A DNA stretch of 64,000 bases. Source: Tretioscincus oriximinensis (Eukaryota; Chordata; Lepidosauria; Squamata; Gymnophthalmidae). The stretch spans positions 1,835,201 to 1,899,200 of the forward strand of contig JAJVDF010000206.1 of the NCBI GenBank assembly GCA_022410635.1, read 5' to 3'. Below are positions 25,319 to 35,055 of the stretch, piece after piece. The position numbers and the translations under genes are program-made. The notes beneath the pieces were generated by a model. The model was not told where the DNA came from, ran no database searches, and saw nothing but the letters and a program-made list of their open reading frames with translations. The stretch's first letter is position 1, and each line of letters starts with the position of its first letter.

Positions 25319-26267
25319 ATAACTTATTTATGGATAAACTTAATGAAGTGTATGTTTTGACTCATTTATTATATATATTTTTTCTTGCCTCAGGATTCAT
25401 TCTCATCCCTTTAATTCAAGATTACATACAGCACTCAATATTTGAAAAAGTTTTTTCGTGGAAAAAGAAAAGAGGACCAAGAACTTGAAATCTCTGCTCA
25501 GTTACACCCCTACAAGCTCACTGAAGCCAGAAATTTATATGTATATATGTATAGACAGGTTCCATTCCAAAAGCCTGAAGAAATTAAAAATTAAAGATGG
25601 AAATGAGACATTCTGTGTAAAAGCTGGCTATTGACCAAAGAGAATGCAAGACATAAAGTGACTATCAGATCTTTGGCTTGTTTGTAAGAATTCAACAAGG
25701 CAGGGTGGCATAAACAAGTATTTCTACTAGTGAGGCANGAAATAATTGCCTAGCCAAAACAGGAAGGAATTAGAGTGGAAGGGTGGTAGCTGTTATAACA
25801 AGACTAACACACCCAAGCCCAGATGGTCCACTTCCTTAATGTGATGAAAATAAATAGAGCATGCAGCTAATAAATGCCAAGCACAGAAACACATTAGCTC
25901 AAATGTATATACCATAGAAGGATATATTATTAAGAAAACATGAAGGTCACACAAAAACAAGGCCCTTAAAAGACAGGAATGTGAAATAGCAACAAAGACT
26001 TATTACACACTGAAGCTGTATGTAATGCTGAGCAAATAAAGTATTATTTGGCTTCAAAAACTAAGTTGAAAACAAGAATTATCCCCTTTCTAACCCAATG
26101 AAGATTTCCCTGTCTTCATACAGAAGCACCTGCATAACTAGATGGGGGTGGCTGGAGTGGGAGCTCATATCTGCCATTAGTTTGTTATTAGATTTCATTG
26201 CAACTATTGACTCCTTGTCAACTGCATGAGCGTTTTTATGGAATCTTCTTCNGCAGTTTCAAAATCA
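25319..26267. other. Unannotated stretch
   Basis: No recognisable gene or repeat. AT-rich, with open frames no longer than expected by chance. Confidence 0.45.
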
Positions 26268-26297
26268 GGTCCCTTCCAACTCTTTGATTCTATGATC
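26268..26297 (+). mobile_element. Very short CR1 3' end of the ATTCTATG type
   Basis: GGTCCCTTCCAACTCTTTGA is followed directly by TTCTATGAT. This matches the 3' end of bird-type CR1 elements (GGTCCCTTCCAAC.., then an ATTCTATG octamer). It is a subfamily distinct from the TTCTTATG-ended copies elsewhere in the window and is probably older. Confidence 0.6.
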
Positions 26298-26719
26298 AGC
26301 CTTTACATTTAGATGTAAGAATGAGCTTAATGTGGCACTAAGAGCTTTCAAGTCAACTTGGTATTGTTCCCCAGAAAAATAAAAACCATAGCAGGACAGA
26401 ACTTTAGTGATGTAAGAAGACACATAAACAACCTGTCTATTCTTCTCCAGGTTCACCCGATGTACACAATTCTCCTCTGAAAACATAACTCTNAGGTATA
26501 TTGCTACTAAACCCTAATTTGAATGTATCTGAATGAGTTTATTTCAATAGATTAATGTGATCTGTCTTAGACTCTGTTTGTACAGGTTCAGAAAGGTCTA
26601 GAATGGATTTCTGAACCTTTGTAATAAATGGCCTAAGACAAAATTAAGGTAATTTGTTTCTACTAGACAAAGTGAGTGTTTCTTATTATTCTATGATAAT
26701 GCAACTAATTCCATCCCCA

Positions 26720-26972
26720 GGTACGAATGGCTCAGTTGGNTAAGTGCCATTCTTTCATCTAAGAGAGTGGGTTCCGAGGCCCTTTGTTGGAGGTGGAGAG
26801 GGGTGAGTGCCTTCTACTAGCCTGCAGCTCTAGCCAACCCAGCTATTTGCAGGCAAGAATTATAAGCAATTGTGACTAGATAAATGGGAAACACCACGGG
26901 GAAGATAGAATGTAAGCCTTCAGGCGAAAAATAATCTTGTAAGCTTCTCTGATTCCCTTTGGGTGAATCCAG
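26720..26972 (+). mobile_element. tRNA-headed SINE, near full length, seeding a TTC repeat
   Basis: The head has AATGGCTCAGTTGG (A box) and a B-box-like GGGTTCCGAGGCCC. The body reads TAGCCTGCAGCTCTAGCC, AACCCAGCTATTTGC, then GATAGAATGTAAGCCTTCAG. The tail TGTAAGCTTCTCTGATTCCC runs straight into the long TTC tract. It belongs to the same family as 4718-5031. Confidence 0.8.
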
Positions 26973-27213
26973 TTCTTCTTCTTCTTCTTCTTCTTCTTCT
27001 TCTTCTTCTTCTTCTTCTTCTTCTTCTTCTTCTTCTTCTTCTTCTTCTTCTTCTTCTTCTTCTTCTTNTTCTTCTTCTTCTTCTTCTTCTTCTTCTTCTT
27101 CTTCTTCTTCTTCTTCTTCTTCTTCTTCTTCTTCTTCTTCTTCTTCTTCTTCTTCTTCTTCTTTTTCTTCTTTTTCTTCTTCTTCTTCTTTTTCTTTTTC
27201 TTCTTCTTCTTTT
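26973..27213 (+). repeat. Long TTC (GAA on the minus strand) triplet microsatellite
   Basis: About 190 bases are pure TTC units, with one ambiguous base at 27068. About 50 more are interrupted by TTTTTC variants toward the 3' end. It grows directly from the SINE tail. The predicted poly-serine, poly-leucine, poly-lysine and poly-arginine frames here are artefacts of the repeat. GAA/TTC tracts of this length can form triplex DNA, which is known for the frataxin repeat. The true length may be misassembled. Confidence 0.97.
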
Positions 27214-28484
27214 CATATTCTGCATTATGAAATCTATAAGACGTCATATGAGAACTATGTTTCCACCTAATGATACCTCCCAAGACAACTCAGGAGTCCA
27301 TCCAGGCGCCAATGAAATTTGATGACCTGCTTTGAATTTTGGTGATGTTTTCATCTGTTCTCATTGAGGCATTACAACATGATAACATGAAGAGCCTCCC
27401 ATGGAATCAGCATAGAACTACTAACAGGGATAAAGAACCACTGAAATGGATGTTTATAGCATATGCATTGCTGAACCTGCGTAATAAAGTGAGGTGAATT
27501 CTTCATGAAGTAACTATCATAGTATAAGAAATACCTTCTCTGGATGGGGCCTAAACTAAGTAAATGCAAATCAGGTTTTATTTTTTTGTTAGAAATCCAT
27601 TCCATTAACCATGGATTCATGAAAGTGCAACTGCTGAATGGTTAGTGTCAGCTGAGGACATCTCTGTGCATTTAAAGGACAAACACCCTTGTGCTATCTT
27701 ATTAAGAAGGGAGGCTACCGGATGTACGCTGTGAAGTTTCCAAACAATGGTCCTTGCATACTATTCCAATGTTTTGGTCCTTGATGACCCCAGATTGTCT
27801 GCAACTTAAACTTCAAGTCCTCCTTCCTATTGACTTCCTGGTACGCAGTACAGGAAATGTAGGTGTTTGTTGCTAGGTTTGAATATGTTCCAGATTTGTC
27901 AGTTTGGACAAACCCAATTGAAGCTTATCTAGCAACACTTCCCTATTTCCCTTGAGAAACTGTAATTGCGTATATTTTATCATCAGTCCTCACACGCTAG
28001 AAATTAAAACATATTTACGATAATCCTCTTGGATGAAAGCCTGAAATAGTGAGAGCTAATCCCTGCTTGCAAACAAAGACTTGCAGTGAATAAACAGCAT
28101 TAAGCACTTTATGAGTCAAGTGTTGTTATCCCCTGAAAAATGACTCTGTGTAGAGAAAGAATTGAAGATTCCTTATTCATTTTGTCTTACAATCAGAATA
28201 CATTTTTAGAATCAGAAAACACTGCCCATAAGAAAAACACTGTAAGTTTCCAGTGCAATTATGGATGTGTATGTGAGAAATAGAGGAGCTAATCATTGCC
28301 TTGTAGAAAGAAAAAANCCCCAGGAATTTTAGAAATGTTAGGTATTTGTGGAATTCTTCCAATGATTGACTTCTAAGGGTATCTCCCTAGGTTTCTTCTG
28401 ACAATTTTCTCTTTTGCTAAAGGAATTTCTGCATGAAAGCATCACCAGAACCCCAGAGCCACTTATGCATACTTTTAGAACACA
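27214..28484. other. Unannotated stretch
   Basis: No gene or repeat family recognised. Confidence 0.45.
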
Positions 28485-28516
28485 GCAGGGAAGCAGCAGA
28501 ACTTGAATACATTCGT
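28485..28516 (+). mobile_element. Penelope-like element sliver (C-terminal endonuclease coding end)
   Basis: AGCAGCAGAACTTGAATACA, then TTCGTAAG, matches 28888-28912 of the adjacent Penelope copy (AGCAGCAGAATTTGAATACA, TTCACAAG). That copy's own upstream part lies to the right, so this sliver belongs to an earlier tandem copy, cut on its right by the SINE. Confidence 0.65.
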
Positions 28517-28688
28517 AAGAGAGCCAGTTTGGTGTAGTGGTTAGAGTGTTGGACTCTTATCTGGTTGTCTCCCTGTCTGATTGTCCACTCCTCCAAGAAA
28601 GCCAGCTGGGTGACCTTGGGCCAGTCACAGTTCTTTGAACTCTCACAGCCCCACCTACTCCATAGGGTATCTGTTGTGGAGAAAGCAA
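28517..28688 (+). mobile_element. tRNA SINE of the GGTGTAGTGGTTA head family
   Basis: The head reads GAGCCAGTTTGGTGTAGTGG, then TTAGAGTGTTGGACTCTTAT, with an A-box-like TGGTGTAGTGG. The B box is degraded. The body has CCACTCCTCC, GCCAGCTGGGTGACCTTGGG, CCAGTCACAGTTCTTTGAAC and CTCACAGCCCCACCTAC. The usual AAGCC..TTTGAG tail is missing because the sequence passes into Penelope coding DNA. It sits between two Penelope pieces. Confidence 0.8.
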
Positions 28689-28981
28689 CAAAGGCTACCT
28701 CTACACTCTACATTGGGCAAACAGGACAATCCCTTCGCAAGAGAATAAATGGACACAAATCAGATATTCGAAATAGAAACATACAGAAACCAGTTGCTGA
28801 ACATTTCAACCTTCCAGGACATTCTCTCTCAGACCTCAGGACTGCAGTTCTTGAACAAAGAAACTACAAAGGAAGGTTTGAAAGAGAAGCAGCAGAATTT
28901 GAATACATTCACAAGTTCCAGGCCATCAACAAAGGACTTAACAGAGACAATGGTTTCCTGGCCAACTATACATTTTTATGA
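28565..28981 (+). pseudogene. GIY-YIG endonuclease domain remnant of a Penelope-like element, fused to SINE sequence
   Basis: A 138-codon open frame. Its first 41 or so residues are translated SINE and are not protein-like. From residue about 42 it reads STLYIGQTGQSLRKRINGHK (YIG motif, then Arg and the GHK segment), then PVAEHFNLPGHS and a Glu-rich segment ending FQAINKGLNRDNGFLANY. This is the C-terminal GIY-YIG nuclease domain of Penelope-like retroelements, which nicks target DNA for priming. The Cys-rich segment normally upstream and the whole reverse transcriptase are absent, so it is a broken copy. The natural stop is retained: the second copy at 30.0 kb ends with the same residues. 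Confidence 0.8.
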
Positions 28982-29008
28982 CACCTGTTAAGTATTTGAT
29001 TGTTTCTC

Positions 29009-29639
29009 TACTATTTATTTATTTTATTTATTTATTTATACTTATACCCCGCCCTATACCCGAAGGTCTCAGGGCGGCAAAAACAGTAAAACATCAATAC
29101 AAAAATTAAAAAAGTATAAAACAATATTAAAAGTAGGAATAGAGATGGCATTTCTTCAGCCAAAGGCCAGGCAAAAGAGGTGCGTCTTCAAGGACCTTCT
29201 AAAAGAATACAACGATGATGATAGACGCACCTCGAGGAGGAGACTGTTTCAAAGACAAGGGGCAACCACTGAGAAGGCCCTACCCCGGGTTCCCACTCCA
29301 CTGGCTGTTGAAAGGGGTGGTACAACCAGGAGGGCCTCTCCTGCAGATCTTAAGGCATGGGCAGGTTGGTATGGAAGAAGGCGTTCCTTTGGATATTTGG
29401 GGCCCAAGTTATTTAGGGCCTTGTAAGTTAAAGTCAAAACCTTGAATTGGGCTCGGTAGTGAATGGGCAGCCAGTGCAGCTCTTTCAAGACCGGTGTGAT
29501 GTGTGTCCGGTCAGCTGTCCCTGTCAGCAGTCTAGCGCCTGCATTCTGCACCAGCTGTAGCTTCCGAACCATTTTCAAGGGCAGCCCCATATAGAGCGCA
29601 TTACAATAGTCCAATCTGGAAGTTACCAGAGCATGGAAC
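29009..29639 (-). mobile_element. L2-type LINE 3' end, inserted in Penelope copy 1
   Basis: On the minus strand an open frame reads FHALVTSRLDYCNALYMGLP, then KLQLVQNAGARLLTG, then HWLPIHYRAQFKVLTLTYKA. This is the C-terminal part of L2-clade reverse transcriptases. It continues into the 3' UTR, with CGCCCTGAGACCTTCGGGTA, and ends in AAATAAATAAAT repeats (plus-strand TTTATTTATTTA at 29013-29037). The open frame at 29249-29671 starts in antisense Penelope sequence, so its first 10 residues are not L2. The coding part is well preserved, with no internal stop over about 130 codons before its end. Confidence 0.85.
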
Positions 29640-29771
29640 ATTGCCCCTTGTTGCCCCAGGCACATTTTCACATAAGAGGATTAGTTCCTGCTATTTACCT
29701 GTTTTTCTAACCTGCAATTCAACACCTCCCTACAGTTGCATATGCTTTGTCTTCTCCCATACACATTTTCC

Positions 29772-29779
29772 TATAAATA
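29772..29779 (+). promoter_or_regulatory. TATA-like box in Penelope copy 1 terminal region
   Basis: TATAAATA occurs 29 bases before the ribozyme-like core at 29808. The identical box is at 30235-30242 in copy 2, also 29 bases before its core at 30271. Position and context are conserved between two copies that otherwise differ at several sites. Promoter function is inferred. Confidence 0.35.
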
Positions 29780-29939
29780 CCTGACCCTAGCATTAGTCCC
29801 TCAGCATCTGAAGAAGTAGACCTGTCTACGAAAGCTTATGCCGACCACTTTTCTCAAGTTAGTCTCAAAGTGCTGCTAGCTCCTTTGCTGGACTTTCTGC
29901 TAGACTATTTCTCTGAAAAAAAGCTATGTTTGTCACCCT

Positions 29940-30000
29940 ATGGTTGACCACCCTGAGAGCTTTGGGTATAGGACGGGATATAAGAACAAATAAATAAATA
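29940..30000 (+). mobile_element. L2-type LINE, terminal 60 bases
   Basis: CACCCTGAGAGCTTTGGGTA, then TAGGACGGGATATAAG and AACAAATAAATAAATAA, the conserved L2 tail hairpin and AAAT run. It is sandwiched between two Penelope copies. Confidence 0.75.
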
Positions 30001-30356
30001 AGTTCCAGGCCATCAACAAAGGACTTAACAAAGATAATGGTTTCCTGGCCAATTACACATTTTTATGAAACCTGTTAAGTATTTGATTGATTTACTATCA
30101 GACATTGCCTCTTGTTGCCCCAGGGACTTTTTCACATGAGAGGATTAGTTTCTGCTATTTACCTCTTTTTCTACCTGCAATTCATCACCATATCACATTT
30201 GCATATGCTTTGTCATCTCCCATACACAGTTTCCTATAAATACCTGACTCTGACATTAGTCCCTCAGCATCTGAAGAAGTAGATGTGTCTACGAAAGCTT
30301 ATGCCGCCCACTTTTCTCCTGTTAGTCTCAAAGTGCTACTAGCTCCTTTGCTGGAT
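30001..30356 (+). mobile_element. Penelope-like element copy 2, tandem with copy 1
   Basis: Starts AGTTCCAGGCCATCAACAAA (equivalent to 28914 of copy 1), continues through the last nuclease codons (frame FLANYTFL and stop), a 3' UTR, TATAAATACCTGAC at about 30235 and the tail CTGAAGAAGTAGATGTGTC, TACGAAAGCTTATGCC (30271-30305). It stops short at GCTCCTTTGCTGGA, so the last 40 bases of the tail are missing. Confidence 0.8.
30235..30242 (+). promoter_or_regulatory. TATA-like box in Penelope copy 2 terminal region
   Basis: TATAAATACCTGAC matches the word in copy 1. In a tandem Penelope array a promoter in one copy's terminal repeat would drive the next. That role is inferred. Confidence 0.35.
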
Positions 30357-31262
30357 TTTGGAACACAGTTTGTCATTTTATTCTTCACCACCACACCTAA
30401 TTTTACACAGTTCACTTATGCTCCCTTGGAACACAGAGACATAAGTGTCATCCCCCCCCCCCATTACTCATTTTCTTGAGAGGGAGGGTGTCTCTCACTT
30501 TTGCACAGTTTCCGTAAGAAAACCAGGACAAAGAAATGCAGCATTAATGGAAATGTAACTGAGAAAAGTTTAGCAAGTGCATCTTGTATTGTCTTCAACA
30601 TCAGCTGGAAATTTTTTTGGCTCCACTGATGAGCTGCATTTCTCTACCCTTTTTCATGGCAAAAACAGCACTGGAAGACTGCTGTTTTTCATTTCCTTAT
30701 TTAAAGTTATTGGGAAGGAAGCATAGGTCCATGGACAGGCATACCAACTATGCAGAAGCACAGTGATAAAAGGTGAAGTGGAAGCAAGTTTTCCTATTCA
30801 TAAAATAACTTTTGGGCGAAATTGGGCCATTGTGCTTAAATTGGCCCCGGGCAAGCAACATTGCTTTATTGTTCTTTGCCATACCCTACTTTTACATGGT
30901 GCATTTATGGCTCCCTTAGAGCATAGCTGCAACAATATTTTCTCTCATTAGTTTTTCTTTTGAGCCTCGTTTTTATAACTCTGGTAAATTGCTATTTTGA
31001 ACTCGCAAAGCTGCACAAAAACTGACATAAAAAGAAAAATAAATTGTAGCCTCCCTTTCATCAAAGTACAGAATGATATACTTGGATATGTGCTTCAGTG
31101 AAACTTTGACTGTAGCTTTCCTACTGCCTTCTTTGAGGCAAAGCTCACACCTCCTGTGCTCTGCTTTGCCTTGAGGGAAAATAGGAAGCTCACATTGCGT
31201 GCTTTTGCTTGCTCTTGTACATGCGTGCACGGGTGGATCATTTCTAGAAACAGCTCAACATG
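30357..31262. other. Unannotated stretch
   Basis: A short C run lies near 30453-30463. No gene or repeat is recognised. Confidence 0.45.
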
Positions 31263-31404
31263 ACAGCCTTGATACTGCCTCCGAGATGGAGTAACAGAAA
31301 CTATTCCTAAAGTCTGCCCAGGTGCAATTGGTGGGCCACTGTGTGAGACAGAATGCTGGACTAGATGGTCTCTGGACCAATTCAGCAGGGCTTCTATTAT
31401 GATT
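31263..31404 (+). mobile_element. CR1-type LINE, 3' UTR end fragment
   Basis: CTTGATACTGCCTCCGAGAT, GTCTGCCCAGGTGCAATTGG, TGGGCCACTG and AATGCTGGACTAGATGGTCT, then CAGCAGGGCTTCTATTATGA. The same order is seen in the 33-34 kb copy. The terminal octamers are decayed. Confidence 0.8.
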
Positions 31405-32349
31405 TAACGTTTATTTTTAAAGCACTTTGAACTGATTTTGTCCTTTGAATATTAGTTCATAGTGCAAAAATTAATGGAACAGAATGGAAGCATTTTATTA
31501 GTTTAATTTCTGCATTATTTGGCTGCCTTGTTGCACCACCAGGAGCAGTCCTAGAGTATAGGATATTCACCTGTCCACAAGTACTTATTAAAGCTTGATA
31601 ACTCTGTTATAGGAGTGGTGTGATATTAGGAGATCCAGCAGTTATTTCTATTGCTTTCCCTATACTTCAGTCCCATGCAGACTTACCTTATTATTATCCC
31701 TCTTAGCTGAACACAGGAAAATGATTGATTTCGGTAGTCATTTCCTAGCTTAGCAAGACAGCCTTGGGTGGAAACATCCAACTGGGAAATGGAAGTTCTA
31801 CATCTTCGATGTTTTTGCTATAGAAACAGGGCAGATGTGCAGACAGCATGGTACTCCTGCAGCACTCGGCAGTGTGAAGATCAAAGATGGACGCAGGAGG
31901 ACTTCTTATTGCTAAGCTGTTTTCACCACCGTGTGGAAATTCTCTTAGTAAAGGTATTGCCTTGGATTTATGCTGGTGTGCATAAAAGAAGAATGAGTTC
32001 TTTCCTATGTGAGACGTTTTTTATTCTGAAGCTATTAGCAGAGTTAATGCACCTGGTGAACCTGTCCTGCGGGTGATCATTTCTGCATTTCCCCTGCAAT
32101 CTAATTCCCACCCAAGGCAATCATAGCTTGCAAATTGCACTTTCTGCATTTGACAGAGGATGGGTGAATCCAGGGTCATGGAGACAATATTCAGGAAAAG
32201 AGAACAGCACAGTATCTTCACATTTAAACTATTACTTTAATAGGAACTCTTTAAATGTAGATTATATCTTCATATGGCTTTGAAACTGGCTTGGGAGTGT
32301 ATTGGAGTCAATCTCATCTCCACAGCTCCCATGCTGAAGAGCCATGAAG
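31405..32349. other. Unannotated stretch
   Basis: No gene or repeat recognised. A 102-codon frame (31768-32076) has no motif I know. Confidence 0.45.
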
Positions 32350-32580
32350 GTGTATGGCCATCAGAGTTCAAGACCCATGTGTTGACCATGGAAAGGAGTA
32401 AGTGCCCTCTTTTAGTTTCAGCTTCAGCCAACCTAGCTGTTCAAAAGCAAAGAAATTTGTGAGTAGATTTATACGTACCTCTATAAAGTGGTGGGAAAGG
32501 TAGAATAGATATAAGATTTTGGATGAAAAATAACCTTGTAACCTGCTCTGAGTCGCAGGAGTGGAGTGTAAACACCAGAT
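32350..32580 (+). mobile_element. Diverged tRNA-headed SINE
   Basis: B-box-like AGAGTTCAAGACCC, then GGAGTAAGTGCCCTC, AGCCAACCTAGCTGTTCAAA, GTGGTGGGAAAGGTAGAATA and TTGTAACCTGCTCTGAGTCG. This is the body and tail order of the SINE at 5032-5300. The TTC tail is absent. Confidence 0.7.
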
Positions 32581-32850
32581 ACTTTTTCATTTATTCATTC
32601 CTGAAACATACCTGGATGGACAATTTAATACAGGCGTATACATATTTCAATGCAGCAAGAACAATCCTAAGAGAAGCGTGAATGTTATAGTTCAGGCCAT
32701 GTGTGTGCCTGTACTTCCTGCTCTCTGGACCCAGACCAGGGCTAGGAATCCTTTGGAGGCCAAGATGCAAATGGCAGGAATCAGTCTTTCTGTGACCCCA
32801 CAGAGAGAATCCTTAACCCTTACTAGCCCCCTTTCTGGACTTTCTGAATG
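32581..32850. other. Unannotated spacer
   Basis: Nothing recognised between the SINE and the CR1 copy. Confidence 0.4.
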
Positions 32851-34204
32851 AACTAAGACTAACTTGCTAGAATTCTTTGAGAGTGTTAAAAACATGTAGA
32901 TAAAAGGGATCCAGTTGACATTTATCTAGATTTTCAGAAGGCTTTGTATAAAGTCCCTCATCAAAGGCTCCCAAAAAAGCTTCATATTCATGGTATAAGT
33001 GGACAATCTTTGTCCTGGATTAGAAACTGGCTAAAAGATAGAACACAGAGGGTAGTAATAAATGGACAATTCTCTGAGTGGAAAGAGGTAAGAAGTGGAG
33101 TACCATAGGGGTCTGTACTGGGACCTTTGCTTTTCAATATATTTATAAACAATCTGGATGCCGAGATAAATAGTGAAGTAACCAAGTTCGCTGATGACAC
33201 TAAACTGTTCAGGGTAGTGAAAACTGAAAATGAGTGTAAGGCACTCCATAGTGATCTATTGAAATTGGGTGAGTGGACATCCAAGTGGCAAATGCACTTC
33301 AATTTAAGCAAGTCCAAGGTCATGCACATTGGGACAAAGAACCCTAAATACTCCTACTGCCTGATGGGAATCAAGATTTCTGTAACTGAGCAAGAAAAGG
33401 ATCTTGGGGTGTTGGTGGACAATTCAATGAAGATGTCAACCCAGTGTGCAGCAGCAGCAAAAAAGGTAAATTCCATATTGGGGATAATTAGGAAAGGAAT
33501 CGAAAACAAGTCAGCAAATGTTGTTTTGCCTCTTTATTAATCTGTGGTGAGGCCACATTTGGAATACTGTGTTCAATTCTGGTCACCACATCTCAAGAGG
33601 GATATTGTGGAACTAGAGAAGGTGCAGAAAAGGACAACAAAAATGATCAAGGGTCTCTATCACACAACACTTATGCCTTATGAAGTCAGGCTGCAAAGTC
33701 TGGGCCTCTTCGGCCTCGAAAGGCATTGTTTGAGAGGTGATATGATTGTACAAAATCATGCATGGGATGGATAGGGTGAATAGATAAAAAATGTTTTCTC
33801 TATCACACAACACTAGGACCAGAGGGCACTCCTTAAAACTGATGATAGAAAAGTGGGAACAGACAAAGGAAAGTATTTATTCACCAAGAGGGTCATCGGC
33901 CTGTGGAATTTACTTCCTGAAGAGGTAGTGATAGCTTACAGCTTGGATAGTTTCAAGACAGGACTGGACAGGTTTATGGACACCAAGGGTATAAATGGGT
34001 ACTAGGATGGATGTCTGGATGCTGCCCTCAGGATGGAGCAACAGGCAGGACTCCTGAAATGCCATTTGCAGGGCGTCATGAAGAGGTGCATATTTTGCTT
34101 TCCTCTGTTCAGATTGCCCAGGTGGATCTGGTGGGCCAGAATGCTGGACTAGATGGGCTGTGGCCTGATCCAGTATGGCTCTTCTTATGTTCTTATGTTC
34201 TTAT
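32851..34204 (+). mobile_element. CR1-type LINE, 3' 1.35 kb with terminal octamers
   Basis: This is the longest LINE copy in the window. It covers the reverse transcriptase from before the VDIYLDFQKA block to the C-terminus and a 3' UTR containing GGATGGATGTCTGGATGCTG. The terminal block is AATGCTGGACTAGATGGGCT, GATCCAGTATGGCTC, then TTCTTATG repeated three times (to 34204). It is 5'-truncated, as is usual for LINE insertions. The coding part is described separately. Confidence 0.88.
32900..34004 (+). pseudogene. CR1 reverse transcriptase, broken
   Basis: Frame segments show VDIYLDFQKALYKVPHQRL, SWIRNWLKDRTQRVVINGQF and SGVP, then a TAG at 33106-33108 where Gln is expected (the GVPQGSVLGP motif). 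Next come GSVLGPLLFNIFINNLD, the catalytic FADD at 33187-33198 (intact), KWQMHFNLSKSKVMHIG and EQEKDLGVLVDNS, then a TAA at 33538-33540. [20 protein letters not shown] and [11 protein letters not shown] follow. A deletion of about 5 bases near 33750 shifts the frame before the KIMHGMD-like segment. At least two stops and one frameshift make it dead. Confidence 0.85.
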
Positions 34205-34231
34205 GACTAGTATGACTATTTCTCTGAAATC

Positions 34232-35055
34232 AACTATCCCGGAGAGAATGATTTCAGTGACAGTTTTTTGCAAGTAAGTGAGGAAAATATGCATGCCTGC
34301 CAGTTTACACATATGTTTTCTGGTTGATTGGCCATAGGAAGTTTCTGATGACAGCTGTGTGGATGGCTGCTTGAGGTCTGGCAAACTGATCTGAGTTTGA
34401 ATGGGTCTGAATCAAACAGGGATGTTTGAAAGTTTGAGTCCAAGCTAAACACCCTGCATTTTTGGAAAAAGACATTGAATTCTATCAGAAGAAAGAGATA
34501 TTCTGACAAACCTAGTGAAAATATTCTTGAGCAAATAGTAGAGATGGACAATATATGAATTTCTGGCTGTAAAAAACCCTCTTTCTAGCAACCCCAATGA
34601 ACCCCAATGTACCTAATGAAGTAAAGTGAGGAACACAAAGTTATCAGAATTGCTGGTAGATCAAGATGCAGCCTCAAGCACCCAGAAATGCCACATTGGT
34701 TCATTCAGTTTATGTAAAAAGCATAGTATATAGGAAAATAAACTTTGATCAAAATTTGGTGATCTGTTCAAACAATTTTGCCTTACCATAGGCTTTAAAC
34801 AAACCAAAGGAACTGATATTACAATCAAATTCCAACTGTTTCCATTCATCCATCTTCATTATGTGTGACAAAGGCCACTATGGGACTGTGTGAAGATTAC
34901 CATATTTAAGCCTTTGATTGTGCTGCATTGAGACTAGGATTACAGCATAACTTGCTCTTGTTGCGCTGCTCTGATGTTTAGGATAATCCAACCTCACTGC
35001 ATTGCTTGTTTGTTTATTTTGCAACAAAGCAAACTGAAAAGGCCTCCCTTAAGTA
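34232..35055. other. Unannotated stretch
   Basis: Directly after the CR1 octamers, 34205-34231 (ACTAGTATGACTATTTCTCT, GAAATC) resembles the last bases of the Penelope tail. The rest holds nothing I recognise. Confidence 0.4.

Larger units (their letters stand above)
28689..29925 (+). mobile_element. Penelope-like element copy 1, 5'-truncated, interrupted by an antisense L2
   Basis: It consists of the nuclease-coding end and stop (28689-28981), a 3' untranslated start to about 29008, then an L2 insertion, then resumed sequence from about 29640 (ATTGCCCCTTGTTGCCCCAG) through TATAAATACCTGACCC to the tail (29804-29925, ending GCTAGACTATTTCTCTG). The uninterrupted copy at 30001-30356 shows that the two parts belong together. 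A TATAAATA box (29772-29779) lies just upstream of the hammerhead-like fold at 29808-29842. Confidence 0.75.

Noticed and set aside
26876..27322. Long open frames encoding poly-Ser, poly-Leu, poly-Lys and poly-Arg
   Set aside because: They are translations of the TTC microsatellite in different frames.
32021..32221. Candidate conserved exon on the minus strand
   Set aside because: Reads as a frame by chance; no splice-site pair or known motif supports it.
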